Assembly (NCBI RefSeq): GCF_003286085.1
Contig: NW_020825706.1
Coordinates: 2,356,001-2,420,000, forward strand
Length of the DNA: 64,000 nt
Source of the DNA: Drosophila persimilis
Taxonomy: Eukaryota; Arthropoda; Insecta; Diptera; Drosophilidae
Reading direction: 5' to 3'
The notes under the pieces are model-generated. The model was not told where the DNA came from, did not search any database, and was given only the letters and a program-made list of their open reading frames with translations. Shown here piece by piece: positions 36,001 to 48,000 of this stretch. The stretch's first letter is position 1. Every line of letters starts with the position of its first letter. Both the position numbers and the translations under genes were made by a program.

Positions 36001-39000
36001 CATGGATTATATTTCCACAAATCCTGCCTCACTGAACAAAATTAATGAATAATTTACAAAATCATGCTCGGATAACTAAATAAAAAAAGAAATTACCATT
36101 AAATAAATTCCAGATTAAATTGTATAATTTAAAAGCAAACAAAATGGATACAAAATAAATAAATAAATCAAAATTATGTCAGACAAATCCGCTTAGGAAA
36201 ATGCCAAACACAAATATTTTCCCTTTGTTCGATGGGGGGATTTTCTGTGTACCAAATTGTAAAACCAATTGTAATTTTTGCGACTTTTCTCTGGATATAT
36301 TTGCAGATCCCTGTCATCCATACGAACCATTCAAGTGCCCCGGCGATGGTAATTGCATTTCCATTCAATATTTATGCGATGGTGCACCCGATTGCTCTGA
36401 CGGATACGACGAGGATATGCGTCTTTGTACGGCGGGTAAGTCATCCTTCCTAAATCTCCTCCCGAAATATTTGTGCATAAATATTTGTGGGTTTTCGCTG
36501 CTTAGAGCTATCAGTGATTGGCATTTCTTTTTCGGAGAAATTCTAAACATATTTCACTGCAAATGAATTATGTAGCCCGGGGCTGCCACATCAAAGTTTT
36601 GGCTACTCTGCCGTCCTGCACTTTTTGTGGCAGCTGCTCATCTAATCAAATTATAACAAGTTGCAGCCAAGTTTTTGGGCCAAAAGTTTCACTTGTTTCT
36701 GGATTTCAGGGTCAGGGGAAATGAGTTCTATGTCAAGCGTGGCAAGACTCTGGAAAGTTATATACATTTTGCTGGAGGAATTTGTTTAAGAATGAGCGAT
36801 GTTTGGGGAGAGGAATGAGAGGAAAGAATACTTCAAAGGAAGTACATTTTAAAGCTCTTCCAGGACTCTGCTTTCCTGAAGAATGTGCTCTTAAATCGCA
36901 TCTTCTGGCGCTCTAAAATTCATAGATTCCAAGGAGAGGAATAAAAGGAAAGAATGCTTTAAAGGAGGTACATTTTAGAGCTCTTTCAGGACTCTGCTAT
37001 GCCTCCAAAATTCATAGATTTCAAGGAGTTCTCTTCTTTCTTCGTTAAAGTGTTTCCCATTAAAATTTTCCCATATTATGTCTCAGTTTTCCTTTCATGA
37101 AAAAAACTTCTTTAAAGACTGCATCACACCCGCAACCCACAAAAACCTTTCCACACCAGTAGCCCCCCACAGACTGAATTGATTTACAATCGATTCAATA
37201 ATGAAATCAAATTGAAAGCCAATTAAATGAAAAGCCTTTATTGATTCGGGGAGTCCGTAAATGCAATTAAAATATAAGTGAAACGATTCACAGATAGGTG
37301 GAAAATATAATACCATGCAAGAGTAATGGCTACTAATTTATATATATATAGCTTTCAATAATTATGTCATTCTTTTCTTTGATAAATTGCCAAAAATTTT
37401 ACACCCATCCATGAGCAAACAAAAGACCCACAAATTGGACTGGAAACTTGAGGCTAAAACAGCAAATTGTTGCTGCTAATTGCCGGCCATTCAGTGTTTT
37501 GGCCTGAAAGTGGAGACTACACTACACTTTTCCCCAAACTCTGTTTCCCATTTTCCTGCCCTCCCACTTTCCCAGCACTCCCACTTTTCTCTCTTTCTAT
37601 TCTTTCATTTTCCTGCTCCCTTAGTTCCCGTTCCGCTTTGGTCTGAACAATGGCATAAATTTTCCCTGCTTTTCCAACCATTGTTCGCGCGCTCGCGGAT
37701 AAAATAGAAGCGAAATAAACTATGTTTTCGACAATGAAATCATTTAGGAAGTGTCGGTGGCTCTGCCACTCCGGCTACCACCCCGTGAATGTCTTTGATA
37801 AATTATGCGTCGGGTTTCTTGTTACCAGGAGAGGCTACACCTCGCCCTCCCGCCCCAAGGACTGCTCCTCGTTTGTGGGTCTCCCAGGCAACAGTTGAAA
37901 GACAAAACGAATGCTGAAGGCCAATTTTTTGTTGCTTGACTATAAACCCGACTCCGGCTCTTGTTTAATTGCTTGGACGTACAGTCCATATCCTTGAGGC
38001 GAACACAAATTGCTGCTTAATGGGTAATAATTAATGTGCCAACTCCTGATTGCAAAGCGAGTAAAACAAAGAGTTGCAGAAGAGCCATTAAAAAGTGAAA
38101 AAACACAATAGAAGAGGAACAGAAGTCAACGAAATTTTCAAGAAAAATCTGGCATAAGATTTATGAAGAATTTATTAAAGAAATAAAAAATAATGAGGTC
38201 TTCAAATGGTTACAAATGCCAGGAAACTGAGCCTTAATTTTTTACAAAAAAAAAAAACATTTTTTCCTTTCCACATTGAAGGATCAAGGTACATCGTAAT
38301 ACAATTTGGAATAGCTATTCCATAAATTAATTTCAATTATATATGTATGTATGCACGAGTATGTAAATCGGAAAAAAAACTTCATTAAATGTCCAATAGG
38401 GCAAAATTGTTGGACCATCTTTTCGGGGTAAACGGTAAAATAAAACTTGGAATAGGTAGGTCCCATAAATTAAGTTCTCTTATTTATGTATATATGTATT
38501 GTTGGACCATCTTTTCGGGGTATATTGTTGCATACATTTTCACGGTGCTGGTGATAAAAAGTTTGAAAATGATAATTCACGTAGGGGCGTGTTCCAGGGT
38601 ATACAGAGAAGCAGTAATATTGTAAGCTTGTGAGCCCCCCAACGAGTGGGCACTCCACCACTACGGCTGCGCTCCTCTAACGGGTCGACGGGGCGATGCT
38701 CTACATAAAGACGATCTTCGTTACGTCGCGACACCGCTTTGCCTGCCCCTGGTCATGGACGCAGGGCCGGTGTCGCTTACGCTGCTGGTCAGGGTTTGCC
38801 GGGACCTGGGCTGCCACAACTTCTGGCACCTCTCCTGGCACAACTACTGGCACCTCTGCTGATACCACTCCGTGCCTCAATCCTTGCAACACGGCTGCCA
38901 CCATTTCTGGCTCTATATCAGGAGCAACACTAACAGGATGAGACCTTCCAGGGACCGTAGTGAAAGACATGATCTGAAAAAAATTAAATTAAATAAAAAA

Positions 39001-42000
39001 GAATACATTAAACAGCCAGCCATGGGAGGGGGTAGTAAATAATTTAAAGTTCATTTTAGGCACACACACACACACGGACGCAATGACATGCGTCTGATGC
39101 CTACAAAGAAACACGCAAAAAAGGTACACACACAAACACAAATGAGTAAAGACATACATATGAAAAAAAAAACACATACAACCGACAATAAATAAATTAA
39201 ATGCTTTACTGAAACATTATTCATGTAAATCAGACTGCAACAAAACAACAACACGAGACAGATATGATGAACACAAAAGGAATTACATGTGAGCAAAAGC
39301 GCTCGCGATCAAGCAAAATCTTCGTATAAACTAGTCGGGAGAAGAATATGAAGAAAAGGAGAAGAGAAAACACACACTCGCAGACAACACGCAGCACATT
39401 GTAAAATGAATCACGCACACACATGGAAAGGAACACGGTAAAAAGGCAAGGAGAAGGCACGAAAAAATAAAACGCGTGGTTTTTCAATTGGATTTTCACG
39501 GCTCAATATTTGTTTGATCCAAAAACACATTTCCGAAATTAAACATTTAGAGACATTGCAAACGCATAATTTCACCGTTTAGTACACTTCACTAAAAGCT
39601 GAGCGGCACTCACACACGGAATGGGAAGAATGGAAGAAACGCGAAACGAAAGCCGGCAGGCGGGGACGGGAAAAAGACGCACGAAAGCGTACGTGTTAGG
39701 TACACACACACACCAACACACACTCACCCGCAAAATGACAGGCGTCTCGTCCGCTCCGCAACGAAAACTGAAACTTATCATATTTAAGAAGATTTGCAAT
39801 CAAAAATCAGTACACAAGTCTGCCATGGAAAATTCTAGGGAGTCTCACACACACACACACAACAAAGCTTCTATGCCACAGTCAGGACAAAAGCACAAAA
39901 CCCAACAACAGAACCAACTTAAGTAAATGCTTAAATGAATATTGTTCAGGGTGTGTTATAACTTACTTGCTCGCAAACAATTATTTCAGAATTTCGCTAA
40001 AAAATGTATAGACGCCACACGTTGGTTGAAAAATTTTAAAAGAACCGATGTGCAGACCAGCCAAGATGAAGCCTTAATCGATAGTAATCGATATGGGTAA
40101 GGTTTCTTTTTGGTATTTTGTCGCCACGTGGAGAACTATGGATTGTAGTGCTGGGTAAAGATCGTTCATTTTACTGAACAAGTTCGTTCGTTCATTTTCA
40201 TGCAGTGAACTAATTTGATCTTTTAGTTCGTTCCTTTTTGTTCATCTTAATCATTCTTGTTCATTTTTATTTTTTGTTCAACAATGAACTAAAAAGAACA
40301 AACGAAAACGGCCGCAGTATTTTGCCGTAGTGGCCATACGAGTATGGTCACACAGAAACGCTTCTTGCCTTTATCCTGAGCATCCTGAGACCAACGAACT
40401 TTGGAAGCACAACCAGCCTAAGCATATAAATCCGATCACCCACTTGCCATACTTTCTAGCACTGATATCTTTTGATTATTTTCCACAGACCCTCATTGCG
40501 AAATGGCTGTCATATGTCTTCTATAATTTGGAGAACCGTTTTTCTGCATATAATTAATTTATAATATCAAAAATTTGTACAAAAATATTGAATTAAAATT
40601 GAATATTAGCTTGTTCAGAAGAGGGCGTTCTGGGATGGGGGATCTGTGGACCTATTTGATGATTTCTTAATATTTGTTTTTGTTTCTTCCTTATTTCTTT
40701 TAATATCGTTTATTGGAACCTCAATCGCCACCTTTGCCGCCATCTCGACCTCCGCCTCCACCTCCACCTCCGGAACCTCCATCGCCACCTTTTCCACCTC
40801 GCCCGGATCCACCATCTTCTCCATCCTTTCCATCTTGACTTTTCTTGCCATCTTCTTTGGTTTTCGGATCATCTTTACTTTCTTTCTGGTTGCCTCCTCC
40901 CTCTCCCCCCTTTCCGCCTTTGGCCCCACCCCCATCGCCACCTTTTCCACCACTTCCGGATCCGCCATCTTCTCCATCCTTTCCATCTTTTCCACGTCGC
41001 TGATCGTTCTCTTTTTCTTGACTTTTCTTGTCATCTTTGGCTTTCGGATCATCTTTAGTTTCTTTGTTGCTGCTTCCTCCGTCACCGCCCTTTCCGCCTC
41101 TGCCCCCTCCTCCGCCACCGCCACCACCCCCCTTTCCGCCATGGCCGCCGTCGCCTCCTGTTCCACTGCCTCCAGCGATGACACGACGATTACTTTCCTC
41201 AAGCGGATTAGACATTTTTTTACTGTATAATTTAGAGATTTTCAAACAAATATTTTGCGGTGAATTCCAATGAATTTATAAATTAAGTTCCATTTTCTCC
41301 AAGCATGATTATATTTTTTAATATTTTCCACAACATAAGTGGATTTTTTAATCTTACTCGATTTTAGATTAGGCTTCATAACGAATCATGCGGCATCACG
41401 CATCACGCTTCATCACCCTCCAACCGGTTTCCGTTTTTGCTTCAAATGATTTGATCCATTTTTTTGGTATTTCTGACATTGAGTTCTTGGTGTTTTTATT
41501 CAAAATAATTTTGAAGGGATATGTTAGGGTATTATCCATTATATCATTTCATGTGGGACTCCTGATTGCCATGTAAAAGTGAAAGTAATCGCACAAAAAG
41601 TGGAAGAGAAGTCAAAGAAATTTGCAAGGAAAAGTATGGCAAAAATTTCTGAAAAATGTATTCAAGAAAAAAGCAACAATTGGGGTCTTAAAACTAATAA
41701 AAATTCCAGAAAACTTAGCCATAAGTTGGTATATTTATAAAGTTCCAGTAAAGAAAATGACCTCCCACATCAAAGAAAAAGAGTATCTCCAAAAATAAAA
41801 TGGAATAATTATCCCATAAATAAATTTCTCTCATATATGCAAATCGGAAAAAAAAACCCCTTTATTAAAAGTCCACTCAGGCCACGTTTTTGGACCATCT
41901 TTTAGGGGTATATATTTTAACGTAAAATTGCAATAAAAAACCATTCGACTGAAACCTTTGAACACACTGCACTCGAATACCCATACCCCGGGGGAAATTA

Positions 42001-45000
42001 GCATAATTTTGCATACATTTTATCGGGGCTAACAACAGCGGACAAAAAAGTTTAAAAATGTTAACCCACGCAATGGTAGAGGGGGAGGAGTGTGGATGCC
42101 GCAGCGGAATTGCCACGTAGGACTTTAATCTAAACGACTGATATACCTCCGAGTGGAGTGGAATATGTAACAAGTTAAAGGCAAACAACAGGCGACAATC
42201 CAAATGTCCCACAGCACGGAGAGCACGAAGAGCCCTTCCTTCCATGGCAATGGGCCCAAAGAGCTGGATTCCCCTCCTCTCATGCTAGCCATTTTTCCTC
42301 ACATGCTACTGGTATCCCTTTCTTCTCTCACATGCTACTGGTATTCCCTTTGCCTCTCTAATGCTACTGGTATTCCCTTTGCCTCTCTCATGCTACTGGT
42401 ACCCCCTTCGCTACTGGGTCATCCCTGGCCGTGTATACAATACATGACGGTACAGAAGCTCATGTACGCGACACAACAGGAAAAAGTATGCATGGGAAGG
42501 CTATGCATAGGCTTTCGATAGATAAGGCTGGCAGATATCCTTTAGTAAGAGATCAGCCTTAGAATAACTATTTTGAAATAAAAGCCAACAATCTGTACTG
42601 TGAAAAGGTAGTATCTAGATGAAAGTTGGTCTTTAGATGGAAATAGTCATTGGATCTTGATGAAAGTTGGTATTAGGAGGGTTAACCATTTCAAGTAGCC
42701 ATATATCAAATTACATATATATTACGATATATATCTACAACTGTAGGACCTAGTACCATTTTGGTAGCTTTATAAACCATAACTATTCGTAAGAGTCTGT
42801 AAAAAAAGCTATCGGATCTTAATAAAATTGGTAGTTTAGGTAGATAATGACTTCATGAACTGATAATTAACATTTTAGCACTGTAGCTTAAGATTTGTCG
42901 AAATCATAAGCATTTTTGTACCTTCAAAGACACCTTTAAGATCTCTTGTTAATCCCAAGAACTAGATAATTATGTGAAAAATCAAAGAAAAAAGCTCTAC
43001 CGATCGTTGAAAGATTTCTATACTTTTTGCTGAAAGATCATCCTCTACCATTCTCTACCAGATACAGGGTATCCTTACTATCCAAACTCCCACAGGATAT
43101 GGGTAAAAGAAACGACGACCGAACGAGAGGGAAAACGGTTTGCGAACATCGCCATTTGCATAACAAATAAAGTCAGTAACTGAATCAACACACACACTCG
43201 AGCAGTGGATAGAGCATAGATTGAGGAGCAGGAGCGGGAGGGAGGGCGGATACGTGTCCTTGCAGCCATTAAAAATGCCAGCATATGTGTGCGAGTACAG
43301 GCTCACCCATGGGTTAACAAGTGCAGTCAGCGGGTTAAAAACAGCGACGCCCAAGCACTGTAAAGTCTGCCCTTTGTGCATGACTGACTGACGTGATGGA
43401 CGAGCGCCCCACCACCTGAATGACAGACTGGAGGGACGGCTACTCTACGACCTGAATGGCAGACAGAGTGACTGACTGACTGACTGACAGACAGAGCGAC
43501 CCATAGAATGACCCATAAATATTTGGTTGTGCAACAGAAAGAATAAATAAAGAAATACAAAAGAAACCATGAAAAATATACTACCGAAAAATTGTAAGGA
43601 AATAAAAGAAAAACTTAATGCAGCAAAAGCATAAAAAGGAATGCAAAAAATACCTCTCCTTAATGCCACAGAAAATTCTCAAAAATTGGGGGAATTCCCA
43701 GAACACAATCATGCACCCATTTCCACATCTCAAGTCTCTAGAAAACTTTAAAATTTCCTGTATAAGTCACATTTCTTTGGTTTGTGCTTTTTTATAGCCC
43801 TTTTAAATATTTAGAATGCTTTAGCTTTGTCCGAAAATATCAAATCTCAAAGGAGTACAGTCCTTGAATTATTAAGAGCCAAAAATTTCATATGCAAGCA
43901 TGTGGCAGAAAAATGAGAGTCAGGGACAACACTGATGCAACTAAAGTCTACTATTAATATTAATGCTTAGGAAATTCTGAGAAATTTATCTTGCAAAAAT
44001 ATATGTGTCATAAAGGCAGATGAGTTCTTAAGATAAATATGAATTTATTATTTAATAACTGTTGCTACTAAAAAACTTGTAAAAAGAAGACTTGTGTTGT
44101 AGGAAATTCTTAGAAATATATGTAATGCATTTAGGAGTGCTTTATCTGATATTCATGGAAGATTTACTGAGACTAAAGCTACTTTAAAATAACGTAAAGG
44201 TTCCATAAATTTTCTGTGAATTTCCAAGAGTTTCAGGACAGGCTTTAAAAATATACTTTCCGCTTGGATAATTCCATTTTAATTAGTTGTAAAAACAAAT
44301 CTATAATTACAGATAAATAACAGCACAGAAATTAATTAATTATACATTTTTTGAAGCATATTTCTACTTTTACAATGCCATTCGTTTATTAATTACTCAA
44401 CAAAATAATGACCTGTCGAAACGATGATGCTTCTTAATGAATAAAATCAATTAAATTGTGAATGGCATTAATGCAAAAAGCTGCTGGGCAATTCTTGGAT
44501 TATTAATTGAAATCATAAATCCGCTTTCAACACAGACAAATATCTGTTTATTCTTTTTTACAGCCAAACGACCACCGGTGGAGGAGACGGCATCCTTCCT
44601 TCAGAGCCTGATTGCATCGCATGGACCCAACTATTTGGAGAAGCTTTTTGGCAGCAAGGCCCGAGATGCCCTTTCCCCTCTGGGCGGCGTGGACAAGGTG
44701 GCCATCGCTTTGAGTGAATCGCAAACGATTGAGGACTTTGGTGCCGCCCTTCGACTAATGAGGTGAGTGATTCCAGTTCCAGGGTTCTGCTTGTGGCTTG
44801 GGGCTGCAATTTGTGTGGACACAAAAAACCCCTTAAGCATAAAGATACGAGTGTTTTGTCCTCCCCTATTTTTTGTTTTGGTCATACATAATTCTAATCC
44901 CTGTTCAAGTAAAACTTTTTGGCATAACCCCAAGCTATGGTCGGGAATCCTTTTATTCCTGTAAAACTATCCACAGAACAACGTGCTCCCCCCACCCCTA

Positions 45001-48000
45001 GCATTTCGGTGTCCTTGTCCTTGTCCTTGTCCCATGAATTATCTCTGGGTCCTTTCTGGGTGCTTTGTTATTTGTGTGGCTGCTGCTGGCACAATAACAT
45101 TTTCAAGGGTTCAAGGCGACCCCAAAACACACACACAGAAAGTGTCATGAAATTTTCAAATATTTCATACATATTTATCATACTTTTTTCCCTCTTATTT
45201 TCTTATTTTCTCCATATTTTTTTTGGCTGGCCTTAGTTGGTGAAGAGCTGCTTTTGTGGAGCGTCTGCTCCTGCTCATGTAATTTATTTGGCTTTGTCCC
45301 AAGCAAACAAAGTATTTGTCATATCCTAATGAATTCAATTAGGAAATGTGGTAGGGGTATAAAGGTTCAGAGACAATCAGGGAAAGGCCTAGGGGATGGA
45401 GCATTTGAAGATGATACGAGTGGACTATCTCTCTATTATATACTAATGTTTTGGGTCGTCGTTGTGGCCCGATATTTTACTCATATCAGCGCGAGCCAGC
45501 GAGGCGAGTGAGCCAGTGGTTGGCGCACGAACGATGCGGGTGAGCAGGGGACACTACTCAGACCTTAGAGATTCTAGAGATCATTTTCTCCTATAAAATG
45601 CGGTACTTTTACTACCTTCAAATCTACGTTTTAAACGGCCTTCGTTCTTGTGCGAATCTCCATTCGCAACATGTTTTCCTAACTGCATTAATTATGCCCT
45701 GCCCCCTCCCAACGCCCACAAAACATATACACTCTCCCTCACGCATCTTTCATTTTGTTAAAAGATAAACAAAAGCTGAAATTTAATTAACAAAAATAAC
45801 AACAAAAAGGAGAGGGAGCGAGAGGCAGAGGCCCCCAAGAAAAACACAAACTGAAAGAAGAGAATTTTCATTAAATTAGTACAACAAAAACTAACCACAA
45901 AATGGGATGGGATGAGAGGGGCAGTGGGTTTGTGTGGGGGGCAGGAGCTGGCAATAATAATAATAATAAAATTGTGAGGACCCCGACAGGAGGCCCCACT
46001 GACTGACTATGTACCAGGACTACGACCACCAGCCCGAGGGCCAGACAAAAGGACATGAAAATATTTGGCTTCACGCACATGTTGATAAATTAGCAAAACA
46101 ACCCGTAAATGGATGAGGCACGTTGTTGCACGTCCGGTTTTTTACCTACGGTATTTTGCAGTTGGTTTATTTTGCCATTCACATGGTTCGTACAGGTTTA
46201 CTTTGGCATTCATAGCATTTGTAGAGTTTTTTTTTCTGCCATTCACAATAGAAGAATGGCACAGAAGTGTATTTTGTCATTCACACAATTCTCATAGGTA
46301 ATTTTGCCAATCACACTTTTCGCAATGGTTTTTTGTGCCATTCAAACTTTTCGCAAAAGGTTTTTGTTCCACTCACACTATTCGCATAGGTATATTTTGT
46401 TATTCTTACAATTTTCATTAGAACATTTTGCCATTCACACCATTCGGAGAACTATATTTTGGCATTCACTCCATTTGAATAAATAATTTTACCATTCACA
46501 CAATTCGGACAGATAAAAGAAAGCTATAAAAACTTGTATTTAATCATATCTGTCTTCTGTAAAATGAGTAAACGCAATAGTTTGCCTTTCTCTCAAAAAA
46601 GCGGCGGGAAAAAACGTATTGTGCAACAAAACCTTACAAAAACCGCTGAAAAACAAAGTAAGATATAGTAAGAGGAAGAGACGTAGCAGGACCTCACGTA
46701 GGTGTTGGCTGTCTGGCCCCTCACGCCATCTTTTTCCCTTTCCTTTGGTGTTTTTATACAATTTCATCAACGCAATTAATCGTCCAAGTGTCATAATGTC
46801 ATTCTCCAAGAGGGAAAAAGATAGCAATGCAAAGAAAGAGAAAGAGGGCAGTGGATGAATGAACCCTAGAAGACAAAACCAAACCCGAATCCGAAACCCC
46901 AAACTCGAAAACTCGAACCACAAGACACGCACACGAATTTTATTAATGTGCATCTGCCTTGCTCGTTCCCTTTCTGTCTCTTACTCTCTGTGGCTATCTC
47001 TATCTTACTGTGACTCGTTCTCTGTCTCTCTTTTCCACTTACTTGTTAATTATGTTGATGATAACGAAGTTCATCCAGCAAAACAAGCAACAAGAAACAT
47101 AAGAAAAAGGATGCCTAGATCGAAAAGTGCACACTCTTTTAGCTATTAATAGTATAGAAAAGATTGTCCGATTTTTGTGAAATTTTAGATATATGTATAA
47201 AAAAAACATATTCTACGTCAATCTTCAAAGTTTCATTAGTTTACGTTCAAAAATAAAGAAGTTATCCCAGAAAATAGATCAATATCTCTATTACAACTCA
47301 TATCCTCCCTCTGTAAGGGTATAAAAAATACTTTGGGGAGTACCATAGATAACGAGAAAAGGGTGTGAGGCTATAGGGTGGATATGGTGGTGCCACAGAG
47401 CCAACAAACAACAGCTAGAAGCAACAGCAGGAATGGTTGCACGATACCTGCAGGGATTAATTAAGCAAAGCGTATAATTTGAAGCTCGCCGCAGCAAAGC
47501 TTAAACTTGTCTCCATGTTTGAGGGTGTGTGTGTGTGTGTGTGTGGTCTGTATGTGTGTGGGGGTGGGGCAGAGTAGCTTTGGCTTACTTTATAAGTTAT
47601 ACCATTAGGCAGGGGGTGGTACAGTTGAAAGAACATTGGTACGAGAGCAAGAGAACATGGGGTAAAAAGTTTGACTTGAAAATAATAAAAGTTTTTAAAT
47701 AGGGTATGTTTATAGTCAATTGAAGGCTATAAATGAATCAAAAAGGGTATTCAAAAACGTTTAGGGTATTCATGAACCCCGAAATGGTGTTTTAAATGCA
47801 TAACGCGGCGTGCAGCAGCACTCCTCGGCCTATGGAATGAGTCTCTGCTGCACAAGTGAGCTTCGACGGGGTTTTGCTAATGCCATTTTGATGATGAAAT
47901 GTCCATGGCACTAGTTTCCAATATGATCTTTCATCAACATCGATTCTAAGGATAATACTAGCTTCAAGAAACTTCTGATGTTTCCGCCCTTCAAGCCAAG

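Larger units (their letters stand above)
26727..36306. other. Intron 1, right part: no supported gene
   Basis: AT-rich with scattered microsatellites. It contains an exact 29-bp direct repeat (27741/27908), a CA repeat (28912-28942), motif copies at 30840 and 32205, and a TG repeat (32984-33012). A Pro/Arg-coding-looking patch at 31760-32200 is open on both strands but lacks start or splice support. The last 300 bp lead to the LDLa exon. Confidence 0.4.
42086..44563. other. Intron 2, right part: no supported gene
   Basis: Contains the 29-bp minisatellite (42281-42417), CTGA-type tandem repeats (43380-43500) and AT-rich sequence up to the exon-3 acceptor. The minus-strand frames at 43055-43669 are low complexity without start or splice support. 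Confidence 0.4.

Noticed and set aside
36201..36566. Full 121-codon frame around the LDLa exon as an intronless gene
   Set aside because: The sequence outside 36307-36435 is AT-rich intron with strong splice sites at both edges, and only the middle encodes the domain.
40330..40557. Plus-strand frame after the Motif 1-like element
   Set aside because: It opens at GTG, lacks an early ATG and matches nothing. Proximity to a promoter-like motif alone is not enough.
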